DNA from: Penelope pileata
Taxonomy: Eukaryota; Chordata; Aves; Galliformes; Cracidae
Assembly: GCA_013396635.1 (NCBI GenBank)
Contig: WBMW01000464.1
Coordinates: 890,062 to 954,061, forward strand
Length of the DNA stretch: 64,000 nucleotides
Reading direction: 5' to 3'
The position numbers and the translations under genes were made by a program. Under the pieces are notes generated by a model. It was not told where the DNA came from, made no database searches, and worked only from the letters and a program-made list of their open reading frames with translations. This document shows, one piece after another, positions 50,081 to 60,959 of the stretch (its first letter is position 1; the number at the start of each line of letters is the position of its first letter).

Positions 50081-50386
50081 ATGTCTGAGAAGGGGAAGAG
50101 CATCTTCAGCCACAGGCTTACCGAGCTGGCAAAGAGGGTCTTGAAACTAAAGTCGTCAGGGGAGGGGGACCTCAGAGTTGCTCTCTATGTCAATCACCAA
50201 CTGGAGTGCATGTACCTCTGCCTGGGCATGGATGAGGAGCTGACTGAGAGCTTATGGGTCAGGATTAAAGGGAGGGCAGGGACAGGTGACATTATAGTGG
50301 GGGTCTGCTACAGGCCACCCAATCAGGCATACCAAGCAGATGAGACTGTCTATGGCAGCCTTGCAGTACCAAAGGGGGCCTGCTAG
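50081..50386 (+). pseudogene. CR1 ORF2 remnant (endonuclease fragment)
   Basis: A 101-codon open frame with no internal stop. Residues 32-40 (RVALYVNHQ), 58-64 (LWVRIKG) and 70-82 (DIIVGVCYRPPNQ) follow the spacing of the CR1 apurinic-endonuclease-like domain, which nicks target DNA during retrotransposition. The YRPP block falls at residues 77-80. The frame begins inside the domain, lacks its first catalytic motifs and runs out in the deletion junction (after about residue 90). It cannot make a working endonuclease and has no reverse transcriptase. The start at 50081 is simply the first ATG and need not be used. Confidence 0.85.
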
Positions 50387-50681
50387 GAGAGGGACTTTTT
50401 ACAAGGGCAAGTGGTGATAGGACACGAAGTAATAGATTTAAACTAAAAGATGAGAGATGTAGTTAGACATTAGAAAGAAATTCTTCACAATGAGAGTGGT
50501 GAGCCCTGGCACAGGCTGCCCAGAGAAGCTGTGGATGCCCCATCCCTGGAGGCATTCAAGGCCGGGCTGGATGGGCTGTGGGCATCCTGACCTGGTGGGT
50601 GGCCCACTGCAGGGGGTTGAAACTGGGTGATCTTTAAGATCCCTTCCAACCCAAGCCGTTCTGTTCTTCTATGATCATTCA

Positions 50682-53600
50682 GCAATAAAGTTTTTTCTCC
50701 CACTCCTCTGCATGTCTCATGTGCGTGAAGTAGGGATTATAGAAGGTTTACTCCATCCCATCAAAATATGATTTCTTCAAAACTCTCATCAGCTAACATC
50801 TCCTCCAGTAGATTCCACGGTTTTCAACAGAAGGTGCAGGGGCGCTCTCCACGCTTTGCCTGAGGGGGAGAAATAGGAATGTGCATATGACTGGGGAAAA
50901 ATGGTGGCTAGAAAAGTTCTTGTGCTTTGAAAAGATCCATTCCTATGGCCACTACCTTTCAGGGCAATCAGATTAAAGACATTCCTGCTTGCTACCCCCA
51001 GCCACTTACAGAAGTAACTTTATGCTTTGCAGCTCCACTAATATTCAGTGGAGTAGTTAGCAAGCTGCCCATAGGCGCCAGCTCCTAGTGACTGAAGCAT
51101 TCTCACAAACAACTCAGAAGAAAGCCAAAGAGGTGATAAATTCTTTTGCAATAAGAATAGGTGATAAATTAATTTGCAATGAGAGCAATGTGTACATTAT
51201 GAGATAACAAACAACCTGAGTGCTTGTACAGCTTCCATCATAGCTTTATCTACAGCATATAACTCATATTTCCACACCTTTCTGTCTAATACATATCTTC
51301 TCCTATTTTTTCTTTTCTTGGCTCCCCTACTTCACTTGCATTTACTGCAGAATTTGCTTTTATTGAGTTGATGTGCTGGGATTTTCAAAGTGGCTTAAGG
51401 CTATTGACTTTCAATAGGATTTGGGTAGCTAATTGCCTTTTCCTTTGTACTTTATAAATTCCAACCATAGCTCTGTGAGTTCATTTTTGTCCTTTATGAC
51501 TGAATTTCCTGAAATGTTATATCCTTCTGGAAAGGAAAAGAAAAACAAACAAAAAACAAACAAACCAACAAACCCACACACATACGCAAATAAAAACAAC
51601 AAGACTCTATTTCTTTCTTTTTAATGAAAGCCAAGGGAAATAGTTGTCCTTCTTCCTTAAAATGTGAAAAGCTCATGGTCTCTTAGCTATTTAACTTAAA
51701 TTGTGCAGACAGGAAACACTTTAATTCATGTCCTGATTCCAGCATGACAGAGAATCTGGATGACACAGTCTTCATCAGCAGTCCCATAGAGTGTGCCATA
51801 CAGTGATGGTTTAGAGCCTGTTAAAGGGTCCAGAATTTCCTGACCTCTATGTTAAATATCATGTTGGTTCTGGCCTTTCTTTCTTTTCTGCAATGACCAT
51901 ACGGTTGTTCAGGGAACATTTACTGAGAAGAAAGCCAGACATAAAAGGAATGCTCACTTCAAATCATTCTGATGAGAGTATATTTTACTTCTACATTCCC
52001 AGCCTAATTAACCCAGTCAGGATTAGATCCAGTCAAAAAACAAAGAAAAAAATTTTTCCTGTAGCTTCTATGATTGTCCTGAGGAAGTAATATGCTGAAA
52101 ATTTAATACAGTGTTTGGGCCGCCCATCTAGTTCAGCCGGTGTGCTTCTGACTAGAACTTACCTTTAACTCTTTCACATCCAACCTACATAATCTATTGC
52201 TATCTGCCAGATTTGACAAGTGGCTTTGGCTTCTCTTCATCCAGAGTATCCTATCTTTTGTTTCACTACCAGTTAACTAGGAATTAAACCCTATTTACTG
52301 CCAATCTCAAAAAGCAAAGAGTTTGTCAGTGAGTGACAGAAGTAAGTCATTCATTTGATAGAGCAGATAGCTCCAGTAACAATAAAAGAAAGAAAGATAT
52401 TTTGTGATGATGGCAGAAGTCTTCTACAAGCATTCAGAATGGCAGAACGAGGGACAGATACAGTGCATGAAAGAAGGAAACTGCAGCGTAAGCTTCTGTG
52501 AAATGCTCCTGTGAAGAGCAAGAGAGTGAAGCCGTCAGATGCACAACTGAGAAAATCATACGTACAAAAGAAAATAGGAGAAACCAGAGGTTGTAGGTAA
52601 TGGGTTAAATGCAGAGGGAGAAGAGAAGCATGTTTACAGTTCATCTTTTCTCCTATGTATCGCCGTCTTTACTGATTGTGTGAATTGTGCTCTGTTTTCA
52701 GGCAACTCAGTGCCCTGTTCAGCAAGGGCTGGGGATAACTGCACAAACCAGGTGTGCTGTGCACAGTTTTGAAAGTACGTAGAAGGAGAGTTCTCTGGAA
52801 AGGAGAAAGGAAAAGGGGAGGAAAAGGAAAAGGTATAGAAGCAGAATATTCTGTAGCAGCTATTTTTTTTTCCAACATGTTTGTGATTCTCGCAGAAAAT
52901 GTTAGGACAAAAGCACATCTGTTAGAATAAGAATTATTTAGGTTTCTCCAAAGAGGTGCTAAATGTAGCTAGTAGTTCTTAAGGTCATACTAGCTTCTGG
53001 AGGATAAAAATTTATCTAATGAAAGAAGATTAGACTGCTGTTCGTCTTGTGTCAGCATGATGTGTCAATTTTACAATTCCCATTGTTTTATCTTCAAAAC
53101 CATCTCCAAACAGAGGTAGCTGCAGGAAAGCTTGTGTACCTGAACCTGTGTCTAAACAAGGCTGTTACCTCTCCTACAACCTGGCAGTGACAATACTAGT
53201 AAGTGATGGGTATGGACTGTTTACAGATATTGATGCCAATGCTGCCTCCACTCCCTTCCAGGATTCTCTGAGTGATGTGTCATAGTCTTATGTGGCATAA
53301 AATTTGGAGTCATGGTTGCTGCTTCTTGGCTTCACTGGACACAAAATTATGGCTCTTGCCGAGAGACTGATCAAAAGAACTGCTTTAGTGTGTTTTCAAA
53401 ACCATTGTGGCACAGACTCAGGAAATTACCCTTATTCAGCAAAGCCATGTAGCCTTTCTGACCATGTACTTCTTTCCTGCAAAGGTTTAAAGAGGTGCAT
53501 CTCCAGCAGAACTCTGCAGCTTGACCAAAAGAGCCAGCCTTTGTAGGCTAGATTAGTAAAGGTTTGCAGCTTCTATGTATTAAGCCATGAGAATAAGTTA

Positions 53601-53708
53601 AATACATCCTGAACAGCAGTTTGGAGACTATAATTCCTCAGAACATTAGGAACTTATCTAAAAAACACTGCCGCTTTGGAAAATCAATCAAACTAACAAA
53701 TGACAGCT
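50682..53708. other. Non-coding stretch
   Basis: No exon or further CR1 was seen. A CAAA-rich low-complexity tract lies at 51534-51600. Minus-strand open frames at 52351-52918 are Ser/Phe-rich and unsupported. Confidence 0.45.
51534..51600. repeat. CAAA-rich low-complexity tract
   Basis: Repeated AAAC/CAAA words (for example CAAACAAAAAACAAACAAAC) pass into a CACACA segment. Simple sequence. Confidence 0.85.
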
Positions 53709-53734
53709 CCCTTACACCCCTCCCCCTCCCCCCC
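53709..53734 (-). other. Predicted G-quadruplex on the minus strand
   Basis: Four C runs on the plus strand (CCC 53709-53711, CCCC 53717-53720, CCCCC 53722-53726, CCCCCCC 53728-53734) are separated by 5, 1 and 1 bases. The minus strand therefore fits the G3+N1-7 pattern for a quadruplex, and the plus strand could form an i-motif. A (ACC)5-like run follows at about 53743-53759. Confidence 0.6.
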
Positions 53735-53742
53735 TTGAAAAC

Positions 53743-53759
53743 AACCACCACCACCACCA
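53743..53759. repeat. (ACC)n short tandem repeat
   Basis: About five ACC units just downstream of the C-rich tract. Confidence 0.85.
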
Positions 53760-56700
53760 AAGCAGTTAAAAGCCCACTTATTTAACATCCACTATTTGGA
53801 TCTTAGTTTAATGTTGATCATGGCACCTTCAAAGCTGGTCTGCATTCACTTCCAAAACTTAAGCTAAACAGTCATGTTCAGCTGACTTGGGAAGCACATT
53901 ATGTGGAACATCGGTAACTGCTAGGCAAACCCATTCTTGAATCAGAGCTTGTTTAATACATAGAGAAGGACCTGCCATTTCTGCTAAGTAAACTGCAGAA
54001 GAGTTAATTCTAAATATATGGTCCATGGCGGACTCATCCTGATAATATCGTTCATATTGGGAAGAAACAGCCTGAGTCAAGAGAAACAGCAGCAAAATAA
54101 TTTTCTACAAGTGGAGATCCCCAGGTTATAAAGCTCACCTTGTTCAAAATGACACGATTTAATTACATTAGTAAGGAATTTCTGGTAAGTCATTTGTAAT
54201 TAGACAAATTTGAGTATATATGTCAGCAATTACCACCACAACTGCACTCATGAGTCACTACTTAATTGCTTTGCAAATTGTCAGTGCTTTGTATTTGGGA
54301 GACTACTGCATTCCAGGTAATCACAATGTACCAACATGACAGAGAAGTAATAACACCCAGTCCTTGTTTTTCTGGAGTATTATAACAAGCCATGAGACTA
54401 GAAAGAGCTGATCAGCATTTCTTGATTTGTGATTTGCTTTCACAACCCCACGCCCACTCCTCTCTCCCCATGCTCTTACTTCCTGTCCATTTAAATTTTA
54501 CTGTCTGGACTCTCAGATCAACTTCTGCATTTGTGTCAAGTTCATTTTACTAAGTGCAGAAAAGTGATTTATCCCTACTACTGGCTAGTGACCATATTGT
54601 ACGTGGCCAAACCATGGCTAAAAATATATAGATTAATAAATGCTCCTAATAGGACTTCAAACCTAAAGAAAGCTCTGTCTTCTCCCAACTCCCAAAAACC
54701 CAAAGGAGTTGTAATAAGAACGAATTAGCACTGTATTAGCACTTATACTTGATTCTGGGTGCACTTTTTCTTCTATTAGCACCTTGCTGGAAAAAACAGC
54801 TTTTCTGCTTAATAACAATAAGAGAAAACAGACTGCATTTCCTTATCCACTTTTTAATTTTGGGGCTTTAGTTCTTTAAATTTCTTCTACCGTATAATGA
54901 GTTTCTTCATGGCAACAAATTGTGATTGCATCTTTCATCCAGGCACAGATCAAAGTCCAACAATGGACTTTCATCCTCAATGGAGTTAGCTCCTAAATTA
55001 TCTGATTAAATTCTAAGGAAAAATGACAATACTCATATATGCCCTGTACATATCTGACCCTAACCAAACACTTCTGATCTTTATATGCCTGTTGTTTATC
55101 TAGAATCACGCATTGTCTTTATGTCAAAAAGCATTTTCATTAAAAATCTGGAACCTCTATTACAGACATGACACCTTTGTGTCTGCAGGCTGACATAAAA
55201 GTTATTTAAAATGGGTGAATAATATGACTGGAGATTTTGCAAGCAATCAGGAGCTGGTAGGAGGAGCAAATTAGAATGATTATGGCACAAATCAGTGTAA
55301 GTTCTTGTAGTAACCAATTTTCAACAGACAAAATGTAATCTCTTTTCAGTACTTTGGTCCGCAGAACAGTATCAGTGACCTAGCAAGTTGACCTGGCAAT
55401 GCTCAAGAGAAAGGCTGTCTGGAAAGATAATTGGAGAAAGGACAATAATAATAGGATACAAAACCCTTTAATGTTAGGATGTTGGTACCAAATTGGTCCA
55501 GGGTCAGCTGCCTCTGAAAGATATCAAGCTAGTATTGTTCATGGACTTTGTAGTTTCTGGTTGAGTTCCTAGAGGTCATTTATTTACATCACCTGCTTTG
55601 GAAATCTCAAGAAAGAAGCTGAGAAATGCAACTGGAAATCAACTAGAGATTTCCAGGCTACTCCAAACCGGCCCAAGTCTTATAAAGGTGTTAAAGAAAT
55701 AGTCTAAAATAAGAAAAACTTCCTTCTCTAAGTCTATCTAACCATTTTTATTTGATTTGATAGACTACACCATTATAACTTTCAGATAAGAGCAGGATAT
55801 TTGCAGTTGTCTAATGAAGAACCACAGAACATTGGAGCCAAAAAGTCACCTGAAAGCTGTGCTTTGTTATGCAGCACCATTTAAACCACCCTCTTTTGTC
55901 CTGGTGTACTTATAATTACATTTTTAAGTCACCTAGAGCATTCATCTGAAACTTCTTCTGAGGAACAGATCTTCGGTTATAGCATCTGTCAGTCTGGGTA
56001 ACAGTAGACATAGTGCCAGACATCTCATGTTGTTTACTTAGCAAAGGAATGAGTTTGCCTAGGAAATGAAGTGAAAATTCTGCTGATTTTTAGAATTACT
56101 TAAATTATGAGAACCCCCTTATGAACTAGTGGTTATTGATTTAAACTCCATCAAAAGATACTTTTCCTTCTCTTCTCAGATACTTCTCTTGCATAGTTTT
56201 CCATAGGCCATAGTAGTACTCCTTCACTTAGTTTTTCTGCCAGGAATAGTATTTCCAAATGTGAGCTTTATGTCCACCCAGCAGGTACACTGAGGAGTTC
56301 TCTATGGTAATCACATGAAAATTAGATTTCCCCTTCTTCAGACGTTTGTTTCATTTCTCCATTTCTGAATTAAAATAATTTCCCATTTGTGGCTAAGCAC
56401 TTTCATATACTTTTGAGTATAAGAGTTTGCACACATGCATGCTCAGGAATTAGTTAAATAGAAAAGAATACTTTTTTATGCATTATTTCCACACAAATAT
56501 CATATCAGTTCTTCCAGTATTTTAGAAATGACTGTAAGAAGAACATAATGCTAAACTGTACAATGTTTTTATGTGCTTATGATTCATTGAACACATTTCT
56601 GTGTGGAGCTGAATTAAACTAAGATCAAAAACCTTTGAGATCTACAACTGATTGATAATTCTTCTTTTAATCGTCATTCAATTTTATTCAATCATTATTC

Positions 56701-58116
56701 AAATGCTGCCAGAGAGGAAAACAGAGCAGTACATTCAGTCTGAATTGTCCCAGGATACTTGTCTGGAGGCAGAATGGCCACAATGGTGTACAAAACTTGC
56801 CAAGAATTTTCAATTCCTTAAAATGTGCCTCAACTTATACAGTAGGATGCATTGCTACCCTTGCTGTTGTTCACTTTGACAGAGTGCATAAAGTTGCTTC
56901 ATGAACATGTGTCGTAATTATAAGTCACCATCATTATGATTTTTTTTGGAGGAAGAGCCTGAGCTTCACAGGCAGATCGGTTCTGACCCACATTTGGACA
57001 GAAAATGCCCTCTTCGCCACAGCGGAGTGACTACCAGTTGCAAAGGGGCTCTGGAGGTTAATAATAGCAAATAACAAATATGTGCTTTCTAGTTCATCAT
57101 CTGCTGAATTTCAGCTGAAAGGAATAGGAAGATCATGGTATTTCTGAGAAGTTTGGAGGCAATGGTGAACTGTGAAATCATATATGTGACAAAAAAATCA
57201 CATGCGGAGCACAGGAAAGAGATGAGGTTTTCACTGTGACAGCTGTGATTAAACAGCTGTATGAAACAGATCTGTGCTGACATAAAGGTTAATGCTGTTA
57301 AGGACTACTGACAAATAGTGTGGAATATTTTAACGTGATGTTTCATAGTTTTGTTATTTATCTATTTATCTCTCAGTTTCAGAACTGATTATAGGGGACA
57401 ATTAAAATCCAAGATAACATACTATTTTATCAAGATATTTAACCTTGTCTTTCCACCCAGGCTCTCAGATTCAGGCAATTAGTTGAATATCTTTTGTTTT
57501 ACCAATAGAGTTTGTTTTGCATTCTGGTGACAGGATAGAAAAACAATCACCTCACTGCCACAGTCATTTCTCCCTCTTTATCCAAAAAGCTGACAGGAAG
57601 CATGGCAGTCAGCTTTTGTAAAATCTCCCCCAAAATTATAATTCTTATAGTTTGAAGGACTTAATCTATTGTTTTCTGAACAGCTGGTGTTGATAAATTT
57701 GCACTTCAGTATTTTACATAAACTATTACAAAGTCAATATCTGATATCTAAGCATATTTGCAATGAAGATAATTCTCCTTGGATATGAATTCTGAATGAC
57801 ACCAATGTGCCACTGGTTGTTACAGTGCCAGGATCTGACAACAAAAGCTTATATAGAGTAGTATCACTTTCAAGCCATGTAGAGATGGAACAGTCTTCGA
57901 TCAGGAAACATGATGAATTGATTCCACCGTGATGCATGGGCAGAGAGTGAAAGCAGCACACTAGCCATTACTGAAATGAGATTGTGGAGTTGGAGGAGAT
58001 GAGGTGGAAGAAAAAGTAATGAAATCAGGGAAGTTAGAAGCAGGAGGATAGGTAGGAGAATAGAAGGAAGGACAGACACTAGCTTAGCTCAAAAGGTATA
58101 GTAACAGAATAGTAGG
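53760..58116. other. Non-coding stretch with a motif cluster
   Basis: No exon or transposon was recognised. It includes the motif cluster at 54947-54971 (listed separately). Positions 54200-54330 and 54890-55020 have the non-repetitive, motif-rich texture expected of regulatory DNA, though this cannot be shown here. Confidence 0.4.
54947..54971 (+). promoter_or_regulatory. TCF/LEF-, HNF4- and SOX-like motifs within an inverted repeat
   Basis: AGATCAAAG (54947-54955) matches the TCF/LEF core. CAAAGTCCA (54951-54959) matches the HNF4-specific half-site pattern. ACAATGG (54960-54966) matches a SOX core. AAAGTCCA (54952-54959) and TGGACTTT (54964-54971) form an 8-bp inverted repeat with a 4-base centre. 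The three motifs overlap, so they could not all be bound at once. Binding is inferred from pattern only. Confidence 0.3.
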
Positions 58117-58149
58117 GGAAAACAAAACAAAGTAAAACAAAACAAAAAC
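58117..58149. repeat. (AAAAC)n low-complexity tract
   Basis: Imperfect AAAAC units with one interruption (AAGT). Confidence 0.85.
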
Positions 58150-59039
58150 TGAGGGAATAAGAAGAAAATAAAAAGATAGGAGAAGAATTTACATGAGACA
58201 AATATTGTTCTTTCATTTACAATCAGAGTTGACTGAAATTATCGGTTATTTCCAGTGCGAAACTGGGGGCTTTGGTGGCACGGGGAAGATATTTTCTGTT
58301 ACTTCATGTGAAAGATAAATGCACTTGCAAAAGGAGAGTTGTACTGGAAAATACCTGGATAAAAGCCATGGATCAAACCAAAAGCCTCTTACGTCTCAGA
58401 CTTCAGGGTTTTCTAGATTTGTTTGTTTCCTTATCTTTGTGGGTAGGGATGGTTTCCGTTCTTCCCCTGGGAGAGTAATAGGAGACATGGGAAAATTTTC
58501 TTAAATTAGGGTATACGAGTTACACCAAAACAATTATTTAACCAGAAAATTCCTGTTTTTCTCTGAGCAAAAATGTAAAGTTACATCAACTATTTGAATT
58601 ACAAATGTTCAAGTCCAATCCAAGACAAATTCACATGTGAGTGTGTAGTGGGACTCTAAATCAAGGCTATATCCTCCCAGATGCTTCCATCTTTCAAATA
58701 ACAGCACAAATCTGACATTTCAGGTTGTAATATGCAAATAAAACTCAATTACCCATTGATACATGTGAGTTCAGTTACTCATTTAACAAAGCAGCATCAG
58801 GATAATCAATTTTGAAATAAAATATTTTTGATCACTAAAAATAGCTATGGTCACTTCCACCATCTCTATTAAAAAGCTAATGGTTTTCCTATAGAAACAA
58901 AGAAGACAAAAGAGGAGACCTGTGTGACAAAATTTGAACAGAATAGGGATAAAATGTAGAAATATAACAGTCTGCTTTGTGTACTGGAGCCAGAAATTAA
59001 AAATAGCTTCTGTGTCTCTATAACTTAATTTGGTTAAGT
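58150..59039. other. Non-coding spacer
   Basis: AT-rich, no exon and no recognised repeat. Short open frames at 58272-58504 and 58783-59064 lack support. Confidence 0.45.
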
Positions 59040-59335
59040 TCTGAAGGTGGACCACTTCTAACAATTTCTGGCATCTTTGGGGCCCTTTTTTGTCCTCTCT
59101 CTAGCAGCATGAACACTGGCTCATGAGGTGTGATGTCGCTGCTGAGTGTGGCTGGTGGCTCTCACCAGCTGCCTCAGTCCAGTGGCCACGGAAATGAGCA
59201 GTTCTCAGGAGGGACGGCAGGCTTCCCCTGGGATGTGGAGAGACCCAGGGGAAATCAGCGTCCACCCAGCTGAGATGAGATGCACTGGGGGACAGGGATC
59301 AAAAGCACTTTCAGGAGAGATTCAAAGTGTGTGAT
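59040..59335. other. GC-richer patch of unknown nature
   Basis: It stands out from AT-rich flanks. It begins with a pyrimidine stretch ending TCTCTCTAG (59104), an acceptor-like site, and is open in one plus-strand frame (59146-59334, 62 codons from the first ATG). No donor in frame is evident and the peptide is not recognised. It may be an old repeat or an untranslated or terminal exon. Confidence 0.25.
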
Positions 59336-60941
59336 TTTCAGTGAGGCATTTAGAGTACAGTAGGATTTGTGAGGCACATGGGCTCGAGTCCCAAAAGAGC
59401 ATGAAAAGTAATAGAAAGAGTCACGAGGCACTGAAAATTTTATTACAGTCTAAGCTGAAAGAATTTCCCTGAAGAACTTAGAATAAAAATCAAGTGTTCT
59501 CTACCAAACTCTTGAAACATGTACAAACCATCTAGGCAGGCATTTGTTATCATTGCCATTTTGATTATAAAAGAAGGCTGAAAAGGGAAAAAACAACTTC
59601 CAAATAGAAACGTTGAAAAAGGCTTACCCAGGAAATAGTTTACTGTGGAAAATTCATTCAATAAGTGAACTTAACACATTGCCATTAAAACATATGTGTA
59701 ATTTACTCCTTATTCGTCATAGAGCTTAAGTTTCTGCTGCACACAGATTCCGTGGAACTGAAGTACACATGCAAGGTAAAACACAGGTTCAAATGCTTTG
59801 CTGAAACAGGATGCAGGTTAGGTGATGAGAAACCATGGTTCTGCTCTCTCTGCACTTTACAAGTCTGGTAGTGGTATGCAGGCTATTTCCCTTCTGTGCC
59901 TCTCAGTTATCATCTGTGGGAGTACCATACTGCAGCTCTGACATACAAAGAACTAATGAATACTTCATGAGACTCTCAGTTATTATTTAATCACAGCTCC
60001 TTTATGAGTTGATGGAATTTATGTTGACTTGATACAAAGGGAAAATAGCGCAGCACTTTCTGAAATGTAATAGTGAAAACAAAGCTAAAAATAAAGTAAG
60101 TTAATATTAAAAATATGAGAAGTACAGAAGAGAAATATGAAGAGATGATTTAAAACTAAATTCAGACATTTGGAAGTCTTTACCAAAATGATCAATGCAA
60201 CAGCATAAAGAAAAAGTGCTCATTTCTATGCTGTGACATTTCTATTCATATTTACATTGAGGATCAGCTCCTTCCAAGAATGTCCAATGAAGCTGCTGAT
60301 TAATCTGAGTCAAGGCTAAAATGAATTACAAGTAGAATGAATAAAACAAGTATGTAAAAACGTGGTGCAAACTACTCAAGTTTTTTTCTAAACCTTTTTT
60401 AACTCTGAGAATGTTTCCTGCAATAGGGAAACTATAGCTATTCAAAAATGAAATCTTTTCTTTGCCTGTTAAACTACCATCAAAGTTAATGGTCCAATCA
60501 AGATTATTAACTCTAAGGTTAACAACTTTAATAATTTAATTATTTAAGTTAGTTGGATGCAAGGTTTCTTCTTCCAGACCATTGTTATTATGGACAATCT
60601 TATGTAGAAATACTTAGTACTTCAAATTTCATAACATCCATGTGCCAACTCCCAGTTCACTGTGCACATACTGCGTTATTTAAATTGTTGTAATAGGGCC
60701 TGATCTAAAGCCCTTTGAAGTCAATGAAAAGACTCCCACTAACTTCAAAAGATTTTGCATTAGGCCAGGGGTGGTTTTTTTGCAAGCAAGGCTTTAGTGT
60801 TTGATAAATGGTAGAGTAGGGAAAGTGAGAGGGAAATTGTTGGCAAGCTTAGGAGGTCTTCCTCAAAGAACCTCTGTGTATCTGGTTATTTCAGGTCAGT
60901 TAGTGGTTAATACAAGCTGCATTTAATTTTATAGGTCCTTC

Positions 60942-60959
60942 AAAAAAAAAAAAAAAAAA
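60942..60959. repeat. Poly(A) tract
   Basis: Eighteen consecutive A's. Confidence 0.9.

Larger units (their letters stand above)
50020..50681 (+). mobile_element. CR1 LINE with internal deletion: endonuclease piece joined to 3' tail
   Basis: The left half (about 50050-50345) encodes part of the CR1 ORF2 endonuclease region. The right half (about 50365-50681) is the ordinary CR1 3' end, with 'CACAGGCTGCCCAGAGAAGC', 'GGATGCCCCATCCCTGGAGG' and 'CTTCTATGATC'. A full CR1 has a long reverse-transcriptase region between these parts, so about 2 kb or more is missing at a junction near 50345-50375. Low divergence at the 3' end suggests a fairly young copy. The left boundary is uncertain. Confidence 0.9.

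Noticed and set aside
50825..50850. CTCF-like text (GCAGGGGCGCT)
   Set aside because: The core lacks the CCACYAG left half and has one G too few. The match is too weak to call.
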